Positions 34,383 through 43,479 of a stretch of DNA of 64,000 nt are shown one piece after another (the stretch's first letter is position 1; the number at the start of each line of letters is the position of its first letter). Origin of the DNA: Pohlia nutans (taxonomy: Eukaryota > Streptophyta > Bryopsida > Bryales > Mniaceae); assembly GCA_022496805.1 (NCBI GenBank), contig CM040088.1:21607001-21671000 (forward strand), given 5' to 3'. The translations under genes were made by a program, and so were the position numbers. The notes under the pieces are model-generated. The model saw only the letters and a list, made by a program, of their open reading frames with translations, had not been told where the DNA came from and made no database searches.

Positions 34383-35157
34383 GACGAGATTGAGAATTCT
34401 CAAGTTCGATTCTGCTGGAGTTTCTTTTCGATGTAGCGACTGCAATTTTTGGAATCTGGGAGCGTGTAATATACCGTTGGAAAGGTCTTGAGAATACCTT
34501 TTCAATGGTATATAATGCGCCCTTGAAATTGTGAAAAAAGGACTGCCGGTACCGGCAGTTCATTTTGGGGTCTCGAAGCGGCCATGACAAGATTGAGAAT
34601 TCTCAAGTTCGATTCTGCTGGAGTTTCTTTTCGATGTAGCGACTGCAATTTTTGGAATCTCGGAGCGTGTAATATGCCGTTGGAAAGGTCTTAAGAATAC
34701 CTTTTCAATGGTATATTATGCACCCTTGAAATTGTGAAAAAAGGACTGCCGGTACCGGCAGTCCTTTTTGGGGTCTCGAAGCGGCCATGACGAGATTGAG
34801 ATTTTCTGAAGTTTGATTCTGCTGAAGTTTCTTTTCGGTGTAGCGACTGCAATATTTGGAATCTGGGAGCGTATAATATACCGTTGGAAAGGTCTTGAGA
34901 ATACCTTTCCAATGGTATATTATGCGCCCTTGAAATTGTGGAAAATGGACTGCCGGTACCGGCAGTCCTTTTTGGGGTCTGGAAGTGGCCATGACAAGAT
35001 TGAGAATTCTCAAGTTCGATTCTGCTGGAGTTTCTTTTCGATGTAGCGATTGCAATTTTTGGACTCTAGGAGCGTGTAATATACCGTTGGAAAGGTCTTG
35101 AGAATACCTTTTCAATGGTTTATTATGCGCCCTTGAAATTGTGGAAAAAGGATTGTA
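34383..35157. repeat. About 203-bp tandem array, four units
   Basis: Unit starts at about 34383, 34586, 34788 and 34993. Each has GATTGAGAATTCTCAAGTTC near its start and, in the first three, CTGCCGGTACCGGCAGT near its end. The fourth unit runs straight into the transposase remnant at about 35157. Confidence 0.92.
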
Positions 35158-37022
35158 GAGATGCATCAATCCCAATGCCAAATAGAGAAGGACCTTGTCT
35201 CTTCCATTGGGTGTAATCATTGGAGATGCACACAAAGGATAACATCAGAGCTGACCTCCAAGACCAACATCGCATGCTTTGGAAGCAATACAAGAACGCC
35301 TCAACGCAAGTGGATGCAGATTCCAAGTACCTGGCTATCCGAGCTTGGTGGCTGTCCTCAAGAGCTACAACAGAAGATGGATTGAGACGTTTCGACCTAT
35401 GGCTTGCCTTCTGGCATTTTCGATACCGCCAATGGGGAGGCTTCATGCAGCTGGTGAGCTCCTAAACCCTAAATCCGAAACCCTAAGTCTCTGCCATTGC
35501 TTATTTTCCTCTTTTCACCTACAAACTCTAAAGGTGCACTGCTTTCTATATACCAGGACCTCACTGAGGACGAGTTGGCTGAAATGTCCTCTTGCAACTT
35601 AGCGGAAAGTATCCACAACAAATGGAAACAGCAGTCCGATGATCGAGGGTCAGACCTTTTTGTCGCTACTGTGGATGACTTCGTCCGATCCTTCATGTAG
35701 AGCGTTGCGTACTACCAATACCTCAAGGAGGATAGAGCTGGAACCGGCCCTACCAAAGAAGAACTGAAACTTCGGATTGCATAGAAGTCTACATAGTGCA
35801 CGGGGAACTCAAAATTCCTACACGAAGCATTAGTGAAAATGCCGGGTGCTGAGGAGTTCTGCACTAGAACGCCTCAACTCGAAGGAGATGAAGTCTTCTT
35901 GTCGTTGAAGCGGAAAGCAGACGTTCCCATCGGCTCGGAGTTTGACTCTCACCGACCTGATATGATCAGCATTTCGCGTCCTCGAGTCCAGACCAGGTCT
36001 GCAAGGAACAACGTCCTAAACCTCAATGCTTCTCCTGTAGAGCTGGCAGACTCTCCCCAAGCATTAGAGAAATTAGATGTGCCAATGGCCCAATGCAGGT
36101 ACCAGAGCCCACCCCAGCGGCAGCCCTAAACCACGTTACTTCCGTGCAAGAAACGGCTTGCGACGAGAGTTAGTAGCACATAGCTAGGCTGCCAAAAACA
36201 TCTGCGAAAGCTTGTTTCGCGTAGCAGGCTGTTAATAAGAAGAAGTGCATCGCTCGAATCGTACAAGACGGAAAATCTACCGCTACTCCTATGTACACGA
36301 GCTTGATGGACAACTACAGGAAAAATCGCAAGGACCGCATACAATTTTTCTTCTGCAACGACGACATTGAGAGGTGTGTCAAAGGAACCCGCAGAAAGTG
36401 GGTTATGTCCCGCCCAAAGGTCCCCGAGATCTGGTCCATCAAGAACGGCACTAACCTAACACACAAGGAGATACTTGCCTTAGAGAATGTTGGCTTTCGA
36501 CTTCCACAGCGGGAGGTCATATCGCCGCGAAGGCTCTTCCAAGACCACCCTCTCCCCGTTGACTTGTCATCCTATGCAACTCCAGCATTCCCTGATGAAG
36601 TTCCCAAACGACGACACGGCAAAAATGTCCGCCGCAACAAGAAGAGCCCATCCATCAAGCAAGCCAACAATTGTGTCAGTGCTGGAGCATACAAAGGTCG
36701 CATAAGGAAGGTGGACATGGTTCCAGTCCCTGCCCTAGGTTGCATCGTCACGTTGGATTCGGGCACGCCTTCGACAATTCAGCAGTACCATCTCACAATT
36801 TCCCAGTTTCTAGATTGCTCCTGCCTTTATTTCAAGGAGATGCTGACTAAGGCAAAGGGAGGCCGCAGTCAATGGGCTCACTGCAAACATTTGTATTTTG
36901 TCTTCACGGTCATTTGTGGGTTTGATGCTGATGTAGATGCCTTCATACATGCACCCACTCTTAGCTTCAACGAAGTTAAGCTAGTTCTTGAGAGTGGGTT
37001 GTTGACTCATCCAACATCTTAG
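35158..37022 (+). pseudogene. MULE transposase, C-terminal part, broken
   Basis: Blocks in order: REGPCLFHWV and WWLSSRATTEDGL up to about 35455, then a plausible intron (GTGAGC to about 35536), then EMSSCNLAESIHNKWKQQS and TVDDFVRSFM, and finally from 36291 a long open stretch with CSCLYFKEMLTKAK...HCKHLYFVF. The CxC...CxH pattern is a SWIM zinc finger, common in MULE transposases. Stops interrupt it (TAA near 35213, TAG at 35698 and 35782, others at 36127-36230). The N-terminal catalytic DDE part is absent; its place is taken by the tandem arrays. It cannot catalyse transposition. Confidence 0.85.
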
Positions 37023-37690
37023 GGTACTTCAATGTTTCTAGTTCCATTTTTGACATGTTCACTCTTCAAATCAATGAAATTGTAGTGAGACTAAAAGGGC
37101 GACTACTGCAGTTTTCAAAATCATGTTCTGTTCTTTACCCTAAACTCTGGAATTTCTTCTATTTTGTATCCTTAACCGTAGCTGGTCTGTATCATCAATT
37201 TGCTACTCAGTTCAAATAATATTGATGTAGAAAATCTATGCCTAAACCTACTGATTGGTCCATAACAAGGGTGTAATAAATTAAATTTTCATTTTACCCT
37301 AAAACCGCGGAATTGGGTCCAATTACCACGGTTTTAGGCACAAAGTGTGCCTTTCATGTGCCTTGAACATTTTCCACCGACCCAATTCCACGGTTATAGG
37401 TATCAAATATTCCACGATCATAGGTCCAAAATTTTACTATAAATAACCGAATATTCGAATATTTGCCAAATATAGTATCGTTGACCACGGTTGACCTGAC
37501 ATTCTTGCTCGTAATTTCACATTTTTCCGCTCACTGCTCACCGCTCCCCGCTCCCCGCGCGCATACTATCCTCGTCCCTTTACGGTTTCCAAATCGGATC
37601 ATTTTTGAGAACACACAAATTGTTCAAAGTTTTTGAATTTTTTTCTTGCAAAGGGCCGAATTCGTAAGCAAATTAGACCTAAATGTACAA

Positions 37691-38243
37691 TGGTCAAACT
37701 TCTTTGTCATGAGAAATTTTTCAATTAGATTTTTTTAATTTATTTTTGAAATATTTTAATAGATGAAACTATATGTCTTCTTCATCCTATTTTTTTCAGA
37801 ATTTTTGAAACTAAAATGAATTTAATATGATTTTTGATATTCAAAATGCAAAAAATCATAATAATTAGATAAATACTCTAAATGATCTCAATTCTTAGTT
37901 GGGCATGATAGTCGTATACAAAAACTATCTATTGTATTCAAAACAAAAAAACTACTTAAAATTATCCTCTTAAAACAAGCGCGTGGGGCTTTTTTAACGT
38001 TTGATGATTAAAGTACTTATCTATCAACTATAGACTAGTTTTGAATGATTATAGAGCATTTTTTAGATGCCCACCTAAGAGCGGTTTTGTATTTTCAAGG
38101 CATACTACTTTGAAAATTTATTGAAATTACAAATTTTATTGGAAAAATATGATTTCATTTGTATTCAATTCTACAAACATTCATATGTCTCTATAAAAAG
38201 AATGGTGATATTTTTGGTATGTCCTCTAAGATGTTTAAATTGC
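37691..38243. other. Gene-free spacer
   Basis: AT-rich DNA without a gene. The segment near 37978-38020 resembles 1985-2030, so part of an unclassified dispersed repeat lies here. Confidence 0.4.
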
Positions 38244-38842
38244 TTAACCCTTAATTGCCTTGTTAACTGCCCATGCGTCTATTTTTGGACAATGTATAGA
38301 TTTCATCGATGTTTTCTCATCCATTACGCACTTTTTGCGGTGTGGATTTTTTACTATAGAGTTTATAGGAAGTTAGCTTCATGCATGATTGAACTAATTA
38401 GAAAGGAGATGATTTGTAAAAAAATTATGCCTCATTTCATATTGCAATGATTCACCAAAAATTTCTAAGATCTGAGTTCAAAATAGTTCAAAAGCGCTCT
38501 TGAAAAATTCAACTCACAAAATTAAGTAACCAAAAAATCTCCAAAAATCAATACACTTAGAGTATTACGTTTCAACCCATCACTACAAATTTCATCCACA
38601 TATTGTTGATATCTTATTTATAATTGAATTACAAAAGAATTTTGAATTTTGAGTTTCAACTTTTATACAAAAATATTGGTGATAGCAATCATATATCTAA
38701 CTATATGGACAAAATCAAAATTCATAATGTACAACTTTTATTCATACATCAAGTTCAAAATATCCCTCAGCTTAGTTGCATTTTATAATGCATCTTTGCA
38801 ATTCTCCAAATCTAGAGAGGATTGTGGGCATTTAGAGGTTAA
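38244..38842 (-). mobile_element. TTAA MITE family 1, near-complete copy
   Basis: Runs from TTAA (38244-38247, followed by CCCTTAA and a second TTAACTGCCC) to GGCATTTAGAGGTTAA at 38842. The internal order is the reverse of the copies at 41948 and 61139, with the conserved TGCATGATTGAACTAATTAG, CTCATAAAATTAAG-like and TACAACTTTTATTCATACAT blocks. Non-coding. Confidence 0.88.
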
Positions 38843-39077
38843 ATGGATGGTAATAGGTACTTTCAACTCAAGCAATCATAAATACAAAATAATAAATACA
38901 TTGTTTTTTTAGGCAATTTATCGTACTCTTTGACATATTTGAACCTATGCAACCACGTCCCTCTAGATATTTTTTGGTGAAATGAGGACAAAGAAAGGAT
39001 TATTGTTCGCAAAAAAAAACGTTGGTTGTACTACAAGGAAGCAACCCATGGTCCTCTTTGTAGAAGTGTGTACATGT

Positions 39078-39269
39078 TACACTGAAATCACCATATACTA
39101 TGGCCCACAGTAATTACGAGAAGCTTTACCACAAATTATTTTTTCAAAATATTGTGGTAAAATTCATCCAAATTTGATGAAAACTTGTTCAAACAAATGA
39201 GAATTTGTCCAAACGGATGAATGTACCCATGCCATTCACCCACCCACAGTATATGGTGATTTCGGTGTA
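39078..39269. mobile_element. TA-flanked MITE, copy 2
   Basis: TA on both borders and inverted ends CACTGAAATCACCATATACT / AGTATATGGTGATTTCGGTG. Length 192 bp. It is the better-preserved partner of 620-798. Confidence 0.8.
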
Positions 39270-39748
39270 TATCCAGATCATTCTTGTGTGCAAGAAACTC
39301 ATCCCACATAATTATTGCTATACCAGGGTTGAGCAAAAGGTTTCTCAAAAAATTCCAGGTTCTTGGAGCATTACAGTCCACAATTGGTTGATTGCAAAAA
39401 TGACTTGTCCTATTTTCTTGTCACATGTAATTGGTTTCTTTCAATAACATGTAATATTTGTCCATGATGAGTTTTCAATGGTACCCTATGTTGTGGTCAA
39501 TTTGAACATAATAAATAATTGTTGTCAAAAAGTGCCACATATTATCTTATGATTGGATTAGGGTGAATATTATCTAATGTGGAAATTATTTTCGACGCGT
39601 ACAATATAACGTCATCTCTTTAAAGTCTTTACCATTCACTTTGCTTAGCCATCATGCTTACATTAAAGAGTCCAAATTTGTCACAAAGCTATGTCAATAC
39701 TTACGTACGGAGTTCTTTTCTCACCGTCTACAAGTTATAAAGTTGGAT

Positions 39749-40297
39749 TTAACCCTAAATGACCAAACAACCATTTTATGGTCGTTGTCCTTTTCTTACA
39801 GGTTGCCCAGGATGAAAAAATATTCTTTGTAAAAAATAAAAATATTTTCAAATAGAAAATCAAGCTTACTTTCCAACCCAATTTGAATCATGTCAATGTG
39901 AGTTAAACTCCATGGAGGAGAATTTTTCAAAGACAAAGACCTCAATATTGTTCTAGAGTTATTAAATTTACTATTTGGGGACACTAATGATGTTCTCTCT
40001 TGTGAAAACTTTTCTATTTTAAATTTTAGAATAGAAGGTTTAGTTTTAACCAATCATACCAAATTTAAAATTCTAAAAATAAAATTTGTAATTTTAGTGA
40101 ATATTAAATGGTAAATGCTTCTAAATTCATTAAATGAGTGTCTAAATTTGTTTTTGAAAAGTTTGACCGTACGGATAATTACTAAGAATCATGCTTCTCA
40201 TTTTCTCTTTTGGACCAAACCTCATCAAAGTTGTAGAAGTAACATTTTAGAACACATCTAGGCTTTGCCCTTACCCCCTCTGTCATTTAGGGGTTAA
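39749..40297 (+). mobile_element. TTAA MITE family 2, complete copy
   Basis: Starts TTAACCCTAAATGACC and ends CTGTCATTTAGGGGTTAA, 549 bp. Internal blocks match the nested copy at 11207-11738 in reverse orientation, including GAGTTAAACTCCATGGAGGA and GTTTGACCGTACGGATAATT. Non-coding. Confidence 0.85.
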
Positions 40298-40782
40298 AGA
40301 CTTGTTCTTGTTTTATTTTTCCTTCATATTTTTTAAAATATCAATGGCATGTGGCTCTTTTTCCAACTGATTTTTCTAACTAAGGTAAGTGGGTCAATAA
40401 CTGATGCCGACCATAAACAAACTCATATAATTACTTCATCAATGACACTCCATTGTGCCGAAAACCAACAATCACTAAAATAGTTTACTAAAGCACTACT
40501 TGGACTCACCTCATTTGTGGAAACTATGTTTATTCTAAGTCTCTTTATGATCCTTTGAGACACATTCACTGTCAATTTCAACCCAACTCTACTGTCACAA
40601 ATAGGCAACCTAGACCTTGGACTTTGAAAATTCATAACTTATTCAATATAACTTTAAAAATTATAATTCAACTTGGGGTAGATTTAGAATGAATTTGCTA
40701 ATCCATTCAAACTATCATATTGTACTTTGGATTACTATAAATAGGTTCATTGCTTAAAGTGTCGGTTTATGGTATGTCCACT
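40298..40782. other. Gene-free spacer
   Basis: AT-rich; only short spurious frames. Nothing recognised. Confidence 0.4.
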
Positions 40783-40785
40783 TTA

Positions 40786-41348
40786 GGGCTACTTTACATT
40801 AGGATCGGGGTTCAAGAAAACCCCAAAATTGAGCAATCCTATTAGACAAGAGCTGAAAATTAGACCCAAGGGCTTTACACTAGGGTCCAGGACCAAGAAA
40901 CTCATCCGAGTCCTAAAATGATGTCGTGCTTAAATGGCATGGTTTTGGAGAGAAAGGTTTGGACCCAAGCATTGAACCTAAGGCTCCAAAGGAGTGCACT
41001 GGTTTGGGAAAAAAATTCCCAAATTTGGGTTCAATTAAAATTGGATCCACTATTGAACCTAAAAGAGCTTTACACTAGGATCCGGGTCTAGTTAAAACTA
41101 GGTTTAATTAAAAATTGGACCCACTATTGGACCTAGGGACTTTACACTTGGGTCTGGGTCTACTTAAAATTGGGTTCAATTTAAAAACCTTCACATTGGA
41201 CCCATTGGCTTTACACTAGGATCCGGGCCCAATTTGCATATCATTATTTATTCAACTTTTCAAATCCAAAGGTGAGTTTTTCAAGTCCAATAAATGGCTT
41301 TATTGGATCCCATGAGAATTAGACCCCGGATCCTAGTGTAAAGTGGCC
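40786..41348. mobile_element. 563-bp TTA-flanked MITE with subterminal repeats
   Basis: Ends GGGCTACTTTACATTAGGAT and, inverted, GGCCACTTTACACTAGGATC, bordered by TTA at 40783-40785 and 41349-41351. The inside repeats GCTTTACACTAGGATCCGGG-like units at about 40870, 41060, 41140 and 41210. TTA target plus GGSC ends fit PIF/Harbinger (Tourist-like). Confidence 0.8.
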
Positions 41349-41492
41349 TTAGTCATGGGACTAGTAGATTTTTCATTGATTACTCATTTTGGGGACAACT
41401 AAATCATTTTTCCTTTCAATTGAACCTTTTGGATGTTATAAATATTGATAAGCAAGGGTAACATGAGAATTGGTGTAGCAATAAATATATAC

Positions 41493-41624
41493 TTTGTGAT
41501 CCCCTCCGACGGTCGAGAAGCGGAGGCCATTAGGCTGCGTGTCAACAGAGAAAATCTGAAGCCCCGCATGGCGCAACCACGTCGGCTTCTTCACAGCGAG
41601 AGCTACGAGGGCGACGAGCTCCAA
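41493..41624 (-). pseudogene. HIRA: Isolated exon resembling the N-terminus of HIRA
   Basis: Reads from ATG at 41624 into 44 codons with [20 protein letters not shown] and [11 protein letters not shown], then a possible donor GTATAT. This closely resembles the start of histone chaperone HIRA, whose first WD40 blade carries PSW-RH-G-QIFSID-QP and GGDHKVRIWN. HIRA deposits histone H3.3 with partner subunits. The leader segment 41625-41690 looks like a GC-richer 5' UTR. No second exon is visible over the next several kb on this strand, where MITEs lie, so this is probably a duplicated or captured fragment; a first exon before a very long intron is the alternative. Confidence 0.65.
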
Positions 41625-41947
41625 ACAGTGAAAGGGCTCCTCTCGTCGCTTAGTCGTCCCTTCAAGTCCTCCAAACCCTAATTTTCCGACCCTCTGTCCC
41701 CGTGCCTATACCGAACATATGGCCCAGACCTAGTGAAACGGATGCTAGTGTGAAAAGGATTATAGATAGCACATTGGACTTCGAGGCGCAACGTCGATGG
41801 AGGTGGTCATTGGATAGTCTCTATTTTAAAGGACAGAGCCAACAAATACTTCTACTCCCTCTATCCTACAAAAGACTATGATATTGACTTAAATTTTGTC
41901 CCAAAATAAAATCATGATTTTCAACTATACTCATTTACCACCGGCAA

Positions 41948-42522
41948 TTAACCCCAAAACGTTCTCATCCTTTTCAGATTTGGTAGTTTTTCAAAGATGC
42001 ATTATAAAATGCAACTAAGAGGGATATTTTCAACTTGATGAATGAATAAAAGTTGTACATTATGAATTTTAGATTCTATCCATAACGTTAGATTTACAAT
42101 TGCTATCACCAATATTTGTGTATAAATTTTCAAACTTAAAATATAGAGCTCTTTTGTAATACGATTACGAATAAGATATTGACAATCTAATAATGAATTT
42201 TTTGGGATGGGTTGAAATGTAATACTCTAAGTGTAGTGATTTTTGGAGATTTTTTGGTTGCTTAATTATATGAGTTGACTTTTTTTAGAGCACTTTTACA
42301 CTTAAATCTTCATTATTTTGGGTGAATCACTACAACATGAAATGAGGCATAAAATTTTCACAAATCATGCCCTTTCTAATCGGATCACGCATGCACTTAG
42401 CTAACTTCCCATAAAAGTTTCAGTAAAAAATCCACACTGCAAAAAGTGCATGATGGATGAGAAATCGGAGTTCAAATCCGTACATCATGCAAAATATGCA
42501 TGGTTGGGCGGTTAGGGGTTAA
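41948..42522 (+). mobile_element. TTAA MITE family 1, complete copy
   Basis: TTAACCCCAAAACG at the left and GGGCGGTTAGGGGTTAA at the right, 575 bp. It contains the conserved AAAGATGCATTATAAAATGC, TGAATAAAAGTTGTACATTA, AATACTCTAAGTGTAGTGAT and AAAAAGTGCATGATGGATGA blocks in order. Non-coding. Confidence 0.9.
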
Positions 42523-43440
42523 GCTTCGTATGCGCTTGACAACTGCTTCAAAGCATTGTAGACAATCTGGTACCTTAATCTATGGATTTTGATCATGTTG
42601 GTCATAGATTTTGGTCATGTATACACTTTCTGGCAGTCAAAATATTCCCTCTGTACTCACGTAATCCATGGATTTGCATCACCTTCTAAAATCATGGGAT
42701 TAAGCTTAATCCATGAATTTCAGTAAAAACAACACTTAATCAATGGATTTCCAATGAAAACAAGGTCTTTTGTGGGCTATGGAGGGAGTATTTTGTAATG
42801 ATATGTGAAATCAGATGACAACTTGACGTCGAAAATAAATTTCCATGTCAAATTGTGAGAGGGCCATGTCACCCCTAAACCAATCACAAGATTACATGTG
42901 GCACTTTCTAATAAAAACAAATATCCAAACCGACCATGACATGGGTAATATGATACAAAATATGCTTCAATCAACTGCCAACAGAGCAGAATCCATCCAA
43001 TCAACCGAAAGAGTGAACGTTTTTCATCCCAACAAAAAGAGCACAATCCATCCAAAATCAAGCAACTAACACCCACCTACTACTACCAGCTAAAAAATTC
43101 CTGGCGAATTATCCCCCAAAATCTTGGATTCAGGCGAATTTAACACTAAAACTTTTGAGGAATAAATGTAATGGATGAAATCGCCAAATTCATCTCCATC
43201 TCCGCCAAAATTTGGATGAAAATGTCTATTTATAGACAACGTAATAGATGAATGTGCAAAATGGTATCAATACTATCCATTTTCTTCTAAGATGCCATTG
43301 TTCAAAACAAAATTTATCCTCTCTTTTGGGTATCCCTTTATTTGTGTGAAAAAAAAAAACATAGAAAATTTATTCGCTACCACCTACACGCCATCCAATT
43401 AACTGCCCGGAATACTATTTATAAAAACCACCATAAGTCC
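42523..43440. other. Gene-free spacer
   Basis: AT-rich; around 42560-42780 variants of AATCCATGGATTT recur. No gene was seen before the leader of the small gene that follows. Confidence 0.4.
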
Positions 43441-43479
43441 AGGCCTTGCTGTCCCATCGGTCCACATCATCATCCCCAT

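Larger units (their letters stand above)
29262..37577. mobile_element. Mutator-like element (MULE), 8.3 kb
   Basis: Bordered by a perfect 10-bp duplication CTTTACGGTT (29252-29261 and 37578-37587), in the 8-11 bp range of MULEs. Ends are imperfect inverted repeats: GGAAAATGCTAGTATGTG on the left and GGACGAGGATAGTATGCG read inward on the right, followed by GAGCAGTGAGCAGTG-like runs. Subterminal copies of CCGCGGTTTTAGGG or CCGTGGATTTAGGG occur on both sides. Contents: a methyltransferase-like gene (-), a tandem-repeat-rich centre and a broken SWIM-type transposase (+). Confidence 0.88.
28395..37690. mobile_element. Foldback element, right arm split by the MULE
   Basis: Left arm 28395 to about 28790. 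The right arm is in two parts, about 28950-29261 and 37588-37690, separated by the 8.3 kb MULE. Arms are inverted copies with moderate divergence; for example GTAAAGTGCATTGCAATCAC (from 28501) pairs with GTGATTGCAACGCACTTTAC. The outermost common motif is TTGTACA. Without the MULE the element would be about 970 bp. No coding capacity is seen. Confidence 0.8.

Noticed and set aside
31970..35160. CRISPR-like regular repeats
   Set aside because: The DNA is eukaryotic and the repeats are contiguous tandem arrays without unique spacers.
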